The notes under the pieces are model-generated. The model was not told the origin of the DNA. It was given only the letters and a program-made list of their open reading frames with translations, and ran no database searches. Positions 8,827 through 15,806 of a stretch of DNA of 64,000 nt are shown piece after piece (the stretch's first letter is position 1; each line of letters begins with the position of its first letter). A program made the translations under genes and the position numbers. This DNA is from Microbacterium sp. AK009 (GTDB taxonomy: Bacteria; Actinomycetota; Actinomycetes; Actinomycetales; Microbacteriaceae): assembly GCF_013410955.1 (NCBI RefSeq), contig NZ_JACCCG010000001.1, positions 541,605 to 605,604 of the forward strand. Reading direction: 5' to 3'.

Positions 8827-10260
8827 TCAGCCCGCCGTCGGGCGGCCGTACTCCTCGAGGAAGCGCAGCCACACCTCGCTCACCGTCGGATACGACGGCA
8901 CGGCGTGCCAGAGGCGCGACAGCGGCACCTCCCCGACGACGGCGATGGTGGCGGAGTGGAGGAGCTCGGCGACATCGGGCCCCACGAAGGTCGCGCCCAC
9001 GAGAACCTCGCGCTCGGTGTCGATGACCGCCCGCGCGCGGCCGACGTAGTCGTCCGACACGGTCGACGCACCCGCGACCCACGACAGGTCGTAGTCGATG
9101 ACGCGCACCGGCAGACCCGCCCTCTCCGCCGCCGCGGCGGTGAGGCCGATGGAGGCGACCTCGGGGTCGGTGAAGGTCACCTGCGGCACCGCCGCGTGAT
9201 CGGCCGTCGCGACGTGCACGCCCCAGGGCGCGTCGTCGACCGGCGCGCCCTGCGCGCGCGCGGCCATCACGTCGCCGGCGGCGCGCGCCTGGTACTTGCC
9301 CTGGTGGGTGAGGAGGGCGCGATGATTGACGTCGCCGACCGCGTAGAGCCAGTCGGTGCCGCGCACGAGCATCGTGTCGTCGACGTCGAGCCACGTCCCG
9401 GGCTCGAGGCCGACGCTCTCCAGCCCGAGGTCGGTGGTGCGCGGCACCCGCCCCGTCGCGACGAGCACGCGCTCCGCAGCGACCTCGGACCCGTCCGACA
9501 GCTCGAGCACGGCCAGGCCGTCGTCGGCGGCGCGGGCCCCGACGACGTCGACGCCCGTCCGCACGTCGACCCCGAGCCCGCGGAGCGCCTCCTCCACCAT
9601 CTCACCGGCGAAGGGTTCGGTGCCTCCGAGGAGCCCCGACCGGGCCACCAGCGTCACCTCCGTGCCGAAGCCGGCGTAGGCGGTCGCCATCTCGGCGCCC
9701 ACGACTCCGCCGCCGAGGACCGTCAGGGACGCGGGCGGATGCTGCACCGCGGTCGCATCGCGACTGGTCCACGGTTCGACCTCGCGAAGCCCCGGGATGT
9801 CGGGGAGGAGCGCCGCGGATCCCGTGCAGACGGCCACGGCGTGCCGCGCGATGAGGATCGTGTCGATGCCCTCGTCGTCCGTCACCACGACGCGCTTCTC
9901 TCCGTCGAGGCGTGCGTGACCTCGCACGAGGTCGATCTTCGCTTTGTGGAGCCAGGCGACCTGTGAATCGTCGTTCCACTCGTGGGTGATGCCGTCGCGA
10001 CGACGGAGTACCCCGGAGACGTCGAGGTCTCCGGTCACGGCCTGCTTCGCGCCATCCACCGCCTGCGCCGCCCGCAGCGCCGCTGCGCTTCGCAGCAGCG
10101 CCTTGGACGGCATGCACGCCCAGTACGAGCACTCGCCGCCGACGAGCTCCTTCTCGACGATGGCGGCCGACAGGCCCCCCTGCACTGCGCGGTCGGCGAC
10201 GTTCTCGCCGACCGCCCCGGCGCCGATGACCACGACGTCGTACTCGCGGGTGATCTCCAT
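8827..10260 (-). CDS. FAD/NAD(P)-dependent pyridine nucleotide-disulfide oxidoreductase
   Basis: Class I flavoprotein disulfide reductase relative (dihydrolipoamide dehydrogenase, mycothione reductase, MerA superfamily). FAD motif VVVIGAGAVGENVADRA near residue 10; redox pair GGECSYWACMPSK with Cys44 and Cys49; NAD(P) motif VLGGGVVGAEMA; second FAD motif YAVGDV; C-terminal dimerisation domain. The usual C-terminal HxHPTxSE reads HAVPSYPTVSE, so the residue normally acting as catalytic His is Tyr while the Glu is kept. This argues for a non-classical reductase rather than lipoamide dehydrogenase. ATG start at 10260, 477 residues; a TAGGGT hexamer 7 nt upstream suggests a leaderless message. 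Confidence 0.85.
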   Translation of the reverse strand: MEITREYDVVVIGAGAVGENVADRAVQGGLSAAIVEKELVGGECSYWACMPSKALLRSAAALRAAQAVDGAKQAVTGDLDVSGVLRRRDGITHEWNDDSQVAWLHKAKIDLVRGHARLDGEKRVVVTDDEGIDTILIARHAVAVCTGSAALLPDIPGLREVEPWTSRDATAVQHPPASLTVLGGGVVGAEMATAYAGFGTEVTLVARSGLLGGTEPFAGEMVEEALRGLGVDVRTGVDVVGARAADDGLAVLELSDGSEVAAERVLVATGRVPRTTDLGLESVGLEPGTWLDVDDTMLVRGTDWLYAVGDVNHRALLTHQGKYQARAAGDVMAARAQGAPVDDAPWGVHVATADHAAVPQVTFTDPEVASIGLTAAAAERAGLPVRVIDYDLSWVAGASTVSDDYVGRARAVIDTEREVLVGATFVGPDVAELLHSATIAVVGEVPLSRLWHAVPSYPTVSEVWLRFLEEYGRPTAG

Positions 10261-10267
10261 GGTCCCG

Positions 10268-10273
10268 ACCCTA
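10268..10273 (-). promoter_or_regulatory. -10 hexamer of a leaderless promoter (oxidoreductase at 10260)
   Basis: On the minus strand TAGGGT ends 7 nt before the ATG at 10260, with no convincing Shine-Dalgarno in between. Confidence 0.45.
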
Positions 10274-10321
10274 ACGCCGTGCGCCCGCCCGCGGGTGGCT
10301 GTGACGGGACAGGTCCGTCCC

Positions 10322-10386
10322 TCACAGAATCGCGCGAACGTCACAGCGATCGCGCGCGAGAGTGTGGCGAAGCGGTGATTCTGTGA
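10322..10386. repeat. 65-bp four-motif palindrome, TCACAGAATC type (copy 1)
   Basis: TCACAG at 10322 and 10341 (19 nt apart) faces GTGTGG at 10362 and CTGTGA at 10381 (19 nt apart). Both inverted pairs share the centre 10354, and the outer 11-bp arms CTCACAGAATC/GATTCTGTGAG are perfect. Lies between divergent genes. Same motif and geometry as the element at 24225-24289. Confidence 0.75.
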
Positions 10387-10430
10387 GGATGACGCGCCCT
10401 GTCCACACGGCGAGAGGGTTGACCGCGCGC

Positions 10431-10466
10431 CTAAACCGATTTAGGATTCAGTTTGAACCGGTTTAG
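10431..10466. promoter_or_regulatory. Tandem LacI-type operators upstream of the mannoside-type operon
   Basis: Two near-palindromes, CTAAACCGATTTAG (10431-10444) and the site centred on the perfect AACCGGTT at 10456-10463, have centres 22 bp apart, about two helical turns. The AAACCGGTTT-like core is the classic LacI/GalR-family operator. They precede the LacI-family gene at 10516 and are probably its autoregulatory sites. Confidence 0.7.
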
Positions 10467-10515
10467 ACGCGGTGGGTGCCGCGCAGCGCCGCACGACGAC
10501 ACGAAGAGGTGACGG

Positions 10516-11538
10516 ATGACGCAGCAGGGCCGCCCCACCATCGCCGACGTCGCGCGCCGCGCGGGCGTCAGCAAGGGCCTTGTGTCGTTCGCGCTGAACG
10601 GCCGGGCCGGGGTCGCCCCGGACACCCGCGAGCGCATCCTCTCCGCCGCCGCCGAGCTCGGCTGGAGCCCGAACCTCCGCGCCCGGTCGCTCAGCGTCGG
10701 CCGCGCCTTCGCCTGCGGCCTGGTGATCGGCCGCAGCCCCGACGTCATCGCCGCCGACCCGTTCTTCCCGTCCTTCATCGCGGGCGTCGAAGACGAGTTC
10801 TCGGTGTCGGGCCAGGTGCTCGTCCTCGCCGCGGCCACCCCCGGTCGACAGGAAGCCGAGACCTACCGGGGTCTCGCCGCCGACAGGCGCGTGGACGGGG
10901 TCATCCTCTCCGACCTCCGCGCTGACGACGAGCGCATCGCGCTCATCACCGAACTGGGCCTCGCCGCGGTGACCCTCGGCGTCCCCGACGTCGACAGCCC
11001 GTTCACCTCGATCTCCGTCGACGACGGCGCCGGCATCCGTCTCGCCGTCGACCACCTCGCCGACCTCGGTCACACCGATATCGCTCACGCGGCCGGCCCC
11101 TTCTCGATGCTTCACGGTCGGCACCGCGCCGCGGCGTTCGAAGACGCGGCGGCGGCCCGCGGCATCCGCTCCCGCATCATCGAGACCGACTTCAGCGCCG
11201 CCGACGGCGCCCGCGCGACCGAAGAGCTGCTGGATGCCGCGACGCCGCCGACCGCGATCGTGTACTCCAACGACAACATGGCCATCGCCGGCCTCGGGGT
11301 CGCCCAGCGACGCGGGCTCGACGTGCCGCGCGACCTGTCGATCACCGGATTCGACGACACCGAGATCGGCCGTCACCTCCACCCCGCCATCACGACCGTC
11401 TCGACCGACGCGCGCGGCTGGGGTGCGGCGGCGGCGCGGGCGCTCCTCGACGCCATCGCCGGCGCCGAGGCCCGCGCGATCGACCTCCCCGACCCCCGGC
11501 TCGTCGTGCGTGCCTCCACCGGCACGCCGCGCGCCTGA
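10516..11538 (+). CDS. LacI-family transcriptional regulator
   Basis: N-terminal LacI helix-turn-helix (TIADVARRAGVSKGLVSFALNGRAGVAPDTRERIL, residues 8-45), hinge RARSLSVGR, then a periplasmic-binding-protein-like effector domain ending in GFDDTEIGRHLHPAITTVSTD. 340 residues, normal length. A Shine-Dalgarno GAGGT precedes the ATG. It heads the operon for a sugar ABC importer, a GH130 enzyme and a secreted protein, with tandem operators just upstream, so it most likely represses this operon until a beta-mannoside-like sugar binds. The sugar itself is inferred only from GH130. Confidence 0.92.
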   Translation: MTQQGRPTIADVARRAGVSKGLVSFALNGRAGVAPDTRERILSAAAELGWSPNLRARSLSVGRAFACGLVIGRSPDVIAADPFFPSFIAGVEDEFSVSGQVLVLAAATPGRQEAETYRGLAADRRVDGVILSDLRADDERIALITELGLAAVTLGVPDVDSPFTSISVDDGAGIRLAVDHLADLGHTDIAHAAGPFSMLHGRHRAAAFEDAAAARGIRSRIIETDFSAADGARATEELLDAATPPTAIVYSNDNMAIAGLGVAQRRGLDVPRDLSITGFDDTEIGRHLHPAITTVSTDARGWGAAAARALLDAIAGAEARAIDLPDPRLVVRASTGTPRA

Positions 11539-11579
11539 CACCACCCGCGGGCATCGCCCGCACGCACAAGGAGATGAAC

Positions 11580-12869
11580 ATGCGACGACGCATCATTCCC
11601 GTGGCGGGAGCCGCCGCGGCCATCCTCGCTCTGAGCGCCTGCAGCGGCGGTGGCGGCGGTGGCGGCGCCGGCGGCATGGACAGCCGCGGCGACATCACCA
11701 TCTGGTACTCCAACAACGAGGCCGAGATCGCCTGGGCCGAGCAGATGGTCGAATCGTGGAACGCCGAGAACCCCGATGAGCAGATCACCGCGCAGGAGAT
11801 CCCTGCGGGGTCCTCCAGCGAGGAAGTGATCAGCGCAGCCATCACCGCCGGCAACGCCCCGTGCCTGATCTTCAACACCTCGCCCGCGGCGGTGCCGGAG
11901 TTCCAGCGCCAGGGGGGACTGGTCGACCTCACCGACTTCGAGGACGGCGAGGACTACATCACCGAGCGCTCGGGTGACCTCGCCGAGCAGTACCGCTCGG
12001 AGGACGGCGGCTTCTACCAGATGCCCTGGAAGAGCAACCCGGTGATGATCTTCTACAACAAGGCGCTCTTCGCCGAGGCGGGCCTCGATCCCGAGAACCC
12101 GTCGCTGTCGACCTACGACGAGTTCCTCGAGACCGCCCGCACCCTCAGCGAGGCGGGCGTGGCCGAGTACGCCATCAACCCCGCCCCGACGAGCGAGTTC
12201 TTCCAGTCGTGGTTCGACTTCTACCCGCTCTACGCCGCCGAGACCGGCGGCACGCAGCTGGTCGAAGACGGCGCCGCGACCTTCGACAGCCCTGAAGGCG
12301 AAGCGGTGTCCGACTTCTGGCGCACCCTCTACGCCGAGGGCCTGGCCGGTCAGGAGCAGTACCAGGGCGACGCGTTCGCCGACGGCTACGCTGCTATGGC
12401 GATCGTCGGCCCGTGGGCGATCTCGGTCTACGGCGACACGGTGGACTGGGGTTCGGTCCCCGTTCCGACCTCCGGTGGCACCGCGCCCGAGGAGACCTGG
12501 ACCTTCAGCGACGCCAAGAACGTCGGCCTCTTCACCGCCTGCGAGAACAAGGGCACCGCGTGGGACGTGCTGAAGTTCGCCACCAGCGAGGAGCAGGACG
12601 GGCTGTGGCTCGAGGCCACCGGGCAGATGCCGCTCCGACAGGACCTCACCGGCACCTACCCCGACTACTTCGCGGCCAACCCCGCCTACGAGCAGTTCGG
12701 CGACCAGGCCTCGCGCACCGTCGAGGTGCCCAACGTCCCGAACTCGGTCGAGATCTGGCAGGCGTTCCGTGACGGCTACTCGGAGGCGGTGATCTTCGGC
12801 GAGGGCGAGATCCCCACGTTCCTCTCCGACACCGCGACCGAGGTCGACGGCCTGGCGGCGGGAGACTGA
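11580..12869 (+). CDS. CUT1 sugar ABC transporter substrate-binding lipoprotein
   Basis: Extracellular solute-binding protein family 1 (MalE-like). Signal peptide and lipobox LSAC with lipidated Cys21, then a Gly-rich linker and a two-lobe binding domain beginning DITIWYSNNEAEIAWAEQM. I use the ATG at 11580 because AAGGAG sits 6 nt upstream; the ATG at 11574 directly abuts that site and is unlikely. 429 residues. It delivers an oligosaccharide, probably a manno-oligosaccharide judging from the GH130 gene, to the two permeases that follow 1 nt and 984 nt later. Confidence 0.93.
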   Translation: MRRRIIPVAGAAAAILALSACSGGGGGGGAGGMDSRGDITIWYSNNEAEIAWAEQMVESWNAENPDEQITAQEIPAGSSSEEVISAAITAGNAPCLIFNTSPAAVPEFQRQGGLVDLTDFEDGEDYITERSGDLAEQYRSEDGGFYQMPWKSNPVMIFYNKALFAEAGLDPENPSLSTYDEFLETARTLSEAGVAEYAINPAPTSEFFQSWFDFYPLYAAETGGTQLVEDGAATFDSPEGEAVSDFWRTLYAEGLAGQEQYQGDAFADGYAAMAIVGPWAISVYGDTVDWGSVPVPTSGGTAPEETWTFSDAKNVGLFTACENKGTAWDVLKFATSEEQDGLWLEATGQMPLRQDLTGTYPDYFAANPAYEQFGDQASRTVEVPNVPNSVEIWQAFRDGYSEAVIFGEGEIPTFLSDTATEVDGLAAGD

Positions 12870-12870
12870 C

Positions 12871-13857
12871 GTGACCTCCTTCACCGGCACTCCCGGTCGG
12901 GGCGCCGCAGCGCGCCCCGACCCGGGGGTGCCCGGGCGCGGCGGTGCGGAGAGGTCTGACCAACCGAAGGGGATGCTGCGCCGCATCCTGGGCTCGCAAC
13001 CCCTCGGCCTCGTCTTCGCTGCGCCCTACCTGATCTTCATCGGGGTCGTCTTCGCCTACCCGATCGTGTTCGCGGTGTGGATGTCGTTCCACGACTACTT
13101 CTTCGCCGCGCCCGGGGCGGTCGTCGACCGCCCGTTCGTCGGGTTCGACAACTACGTCGCGGTGCTGAGCGACCCCGACGTCTGGCGGTCGTTCGGCAAC
13201 GTCGGGATCTTCCTGATCATCAATGTGCCGCTGACCGTGGCGCTGTCGATGCTGCTTGCGACAGCGCTCGATCGCGTCGCGCGAGCGAAGACCTTCTTCC
13301 GGGTCGCCTACTACGTCCCCTATGTCACCGCCTCGGTGGCCGTGGTCGCGGTGTGGCTGTTCCTCTTCTCGGGCAACGGCCTGGTGAACAACCTCCTTGG
13401 ACCCCTGGCTCCCGAGCCGTCGTGGCTGATCAACTCCGCCCTGGCGATGCCGACCATCGCGCTGTTCGTGACGTGGAAGGGGCTGGGGTTCTACATCCTG
13501 CTCTACCTCGCGGCGCTGCAGAATGTGCCGCGCGAGCTCTACGAGTCGGTGTCGATGGACGGCGGTGGCCGCATCCGGCAGTTCTTCTCCGTCACGGTGC
13601 CGAGCGTGCGCCCCGCGACCCTGCTCGTGGTGCTTCTCGCGACCATCACCGGCGCGAACCTCTTCACCGAGCCCTACCTGCTCACCGGTGGGGGCGGACC
13701 CAACGGTGCGTCCACCTCACCGGTGCTTCTGATCTACCAGCGCGGCATCGAGCAGGGGAACCCCGACATCGCCGCGGCGATCGGGGTCATCCTCATCGTC
13801 TTCGTGCTGATCATCGCGGCGCTCCAGCGCCGCTTCGTGGGAGGGGAGGACCGATGA
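12871..13857 (+). CDS. Sugar ABC transporter permease, MalF type
   Basis: Inner-membrane permease with six or so helices after a 40-residue Arg/Pro-rich cytosolic N-terminus. The ATPase-docking EAA loop reads YESVSMDGGGRIRQFFSVTVPSVRP. GTG start at 12871, a single nucleotide after the binding-protein stop. 328 residues. It pairs with the MalG-type permease whose ATG overlaps its stop (ATGA). No ATPase gene accompanies them. Confidence 0.93.
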   Translation: MTSFTGTPGRGAAARPDPGVPGRGGAERSDQPKGMLRRILGSQPLGLVFAAPYLIFIGVVFAYPIVFAVWMSFHDYFFAAPGAVVDRPFVGFDNYVAVLSDPDVWRSFGNVGIFLIINVPLTVALSMLLATALDRVARAKTFFRVAYYVPYVTASVAVVAVWLFLFSGNGLVNNLLGPLAPEPSWLINSALAMPTIALFVTWKGLGFYILLYLAALQNVPRELYESVSMDGGGRIRQFFSVTVPSVRPATLLVVLLATITGANLFTEPYLLTGGGGPNGASTSPVLLIYQRGIEQGNPDIAAAIGVILIVFVLIIAALQRRFVGGEDR

Positions 13858-14693
13858 GACGCGCCCTCGGCAGTTCCGCCGCGATGTACGTCGTGCTGAG
13901 CCTGGGTGCTCTGGCGTTCCTCTTCCCCTTCTACTACATGGTGATCGGGTCGCTGCAGACGACGGTGGACCCGTCGCCGTCGGGGGCCTTCCCCGCGCCG
14001 GGGAATCTGACCCTCGACAACTACGGCGCCATCAACGCGCGGATCGACCTGCTGCAGGGACTGGCGAACTCCGGGATCTTCACCGGCGGGGTGATCCTCG
14101 GCACCGTGGTGTTCGGCGTACTCGCCGGCTACGCGCTGGCGGTGCTGCACTGGCGGGGGAGGAGTGCCACCTTCTCGCTCGTGCTCCTGGTTCAGGTCAT
14201 CCCGTTCCAGCTGCTGATGATCCCGCTGTACGTGATGATCGCGCGCGACTACGGACTCGCCGATTCCTACGCCGGCATGATCCTGCCGTTCTTCATCAAC
14301 TCCACCGCGGTCATCATCTTCCGTCAGTACTTCCTGCAGCTGCCCAAGGAGCTCTTCGACGCCGCCCGCATCGACGGTGCGGGGGAGCTGCGTCTGCTGT
14401 GGAACGTCGCTCTGCCGCTCGTGCGGCCGGCGCTGCTGACGGTGGTGCTGCTGACTTTCATCGGCCCGTGGAACGAGTTCCTCTGGCCCTTCCTCATCAC
14501 GAAGGACGCCTCGATGCAGCCCCTCGCTGTGTCGCTGGCGAACTTCCTGTCGAATGTCGCCGCGTCCACCGCCAACCCGTTCGGCGCGACCCTTGCGGGT
14601 GCCGTCGTGCTCGCCGCCCCCGCCGTCGCGCTGTTCCTGATCTTCCAGCGCTACTTCACCAGCAACGACCTCGGATCCGGAGTGAAAGGATGA
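13854..14693 (+). CDS. Sugar ABC transporter permease, MalG type
   Basis: Second permease of the importer. The real start is the ATG at 13854, overlapping the previous stop by 4 nt with GGGAGGGGAGG upstream; the open frame continues further upstream but that part is non-coding. 279 residues with the MalG signature FPFYYMVIGSLQT near the N-terminus and the EAA loop DAARIDGAGELRLLWNVALPLVRP. The stop overlaps the next ATG (ATGA), so the operon is translationally coupled throughout. Confidence 0.93.
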   Translation: MRRALGSSAAMYVVLSLGALAFLFPFYYMVIGSLQTTVDPSPSGAFPAPGNLTLDNYGAINARIDLLQGLANSGIFTGGVILGTVVFGVLAGYALAVLHWRGRSATFSLVLLVQVIPFQLLMIPLYVMIARDYGLADSYAGMILPFFINSTAVIIFRQYFLQLPKELFDAARIDGAGELRLLWNVALPLVRPALLTVVLLTFIGPWNEFLWPFLITKDASMQPLAVSLANFLSNVAASTANPFGATLAGAVVLAAPAVALFLIFQRYFTSNDLGSGVKG

Positions 14694-15778
14694 CCATGAC
14701 ATCGCCCCTGACCACCGTTCCCTATCGGATGACCCGTGTCGGCGTCGTGATGACGCCGACCCCCGGCGACACGCAGGAGGCCGAGGGGGTGTTGAACCCC
14801 GGCTCGGGTCGGGGACCCGACGGCACCCTGTACCTCCTGCCCCGACTCGTCGCCGAGGGCAACGTCTCGCGGGTCGGCCTCGCGCGTGTCGTGATCGACG
14901 GCGGCGTACCGGTGGGGGTCGAGCGCGAAGGCGTCGTCCTCGAGCCCGACCGCGGGTGGGAGCGGGGCGCCGACAACGCCGGAGTCGAAGACCCCCGGGT
15001 CACCTGGATCGAGACCCTCGGGCTGCACGTCATGACCTACGTCGCCTACGGCCCACTCGGACCGCGGACGGCGCTCGCGGTCTCGCCCGACCTCCGCCGG
15101 TGGCGGCGCCTGGGCCCCGCGCTCTTCCGCTACGACGAGGCGCTGGACATGGACCTCAACCTCTTCCACAATAAGGACACGGTGTTCTTCCCCGAGCCGG
15201 TGACCGCGCCCGACGGCACGCTCGCCCTCGCGGTGCTGCACCGCCCCATGTGGGACCTCGGCGAGACCAAGCCCGGCCAGGGCGTGCGGGTACCCGCCGG
15301 TGTCACCGACGAGCGCCAGTCGATCTGGATCAGCTACGTGCCCCTCGACGCCGTGCGCGAGGACATCGCGAACCTCGTGCTGTGGGAGCAGCACCGCTTC
15401 GTCGCGGGGCCGGAGTTCCCCTTCGAGGAGGTCAAGATCGGCGGCGGCCCGCCGCCGCTCCGCGTGCCGGAGGGGTGGCTCGTGCTCCACCACGGGGTCA
15501 CCGGCGTCATCGACAACGCCTTCTCGCAGCAGCAGAAGGTCAACTACGCCGCCGGGGCGCTGCTCCTCGACGCCGACGACCCGAGCCGGGTCGTCGCGCG
15601 GACCCCCGAGCCGCTCTTGAAGCCCGAGACCGACGACGAGCGCAGCGGCATCGTGCCGAACGTGGTGTTCCCCACCGCGATCGAGGAGATCGACGGGCGC
15701 CACTTCGTCTTCTACGGCATGGCCGACTCGAAGATCGGCGTCGCGCTGCTGGAGCGCACCGACGTCTCGACCGACTGA
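14690..15778 (+). CDS. GH130 family glycoside phosphorylase/hydrolase
   Basis: Intracellular five-bladed beta-propeller enzyme of glycoside hydrolase family 130, which mostly phosphorolyses beta-1,4- or beta-1,2-mannosides. Family features: NPGSGRGPDGTLYLLPR (about residue 35), GVEDPRVTWIE (about 98, with the catalytic Asp region), the N-K-D-T-V-F-F-P-E-P stretch and C-terminal FYGMADSKIGVALLE. No signal peptide, so it acts on imported oligosaccharide. I take ATG 14690 (GGAG 7 nt upstream, ATGA overlap); ATG 14696 is also possible. 362 residues. Exact linkage cannot be read from sequence. Confidence 0.85.
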   Translation: MTMTSPLTTVPYRMTRVGVVMTPTPGDTQEAEGVLNPGSGRGPDGTLYLLPRLVAEGNVSRVGLARVVIDGGVPVGVEREGVVLEPDRGWERGADNAGVEDPRVTWIETLGLHVMTYVAYGPLGPRTALAVSPDLRRWRRLGPALFRYDEALDMDLNLFHNKDTVFFPEPVTAPDGTLALAVLHRPMWDLGETKPGQGVRVPAGVTDERQSIWISYVPLDAVREDIANLVLWEQHRFVAGPEFPFEEVKIGGGPPPLRVPEGWLVLHHGVTGVIDNAFSQQQKVNYAAGALLLDADDPSRVVARTPEPLLKPETDDERSGIVPNVVFPTAIEEIDGRHFVFYGMADSKIGVALLERTDVSTD

Positions 15779-15806
15779 CCGCCGAAGGATCGAGAAGGAG
15801 AAGCAC

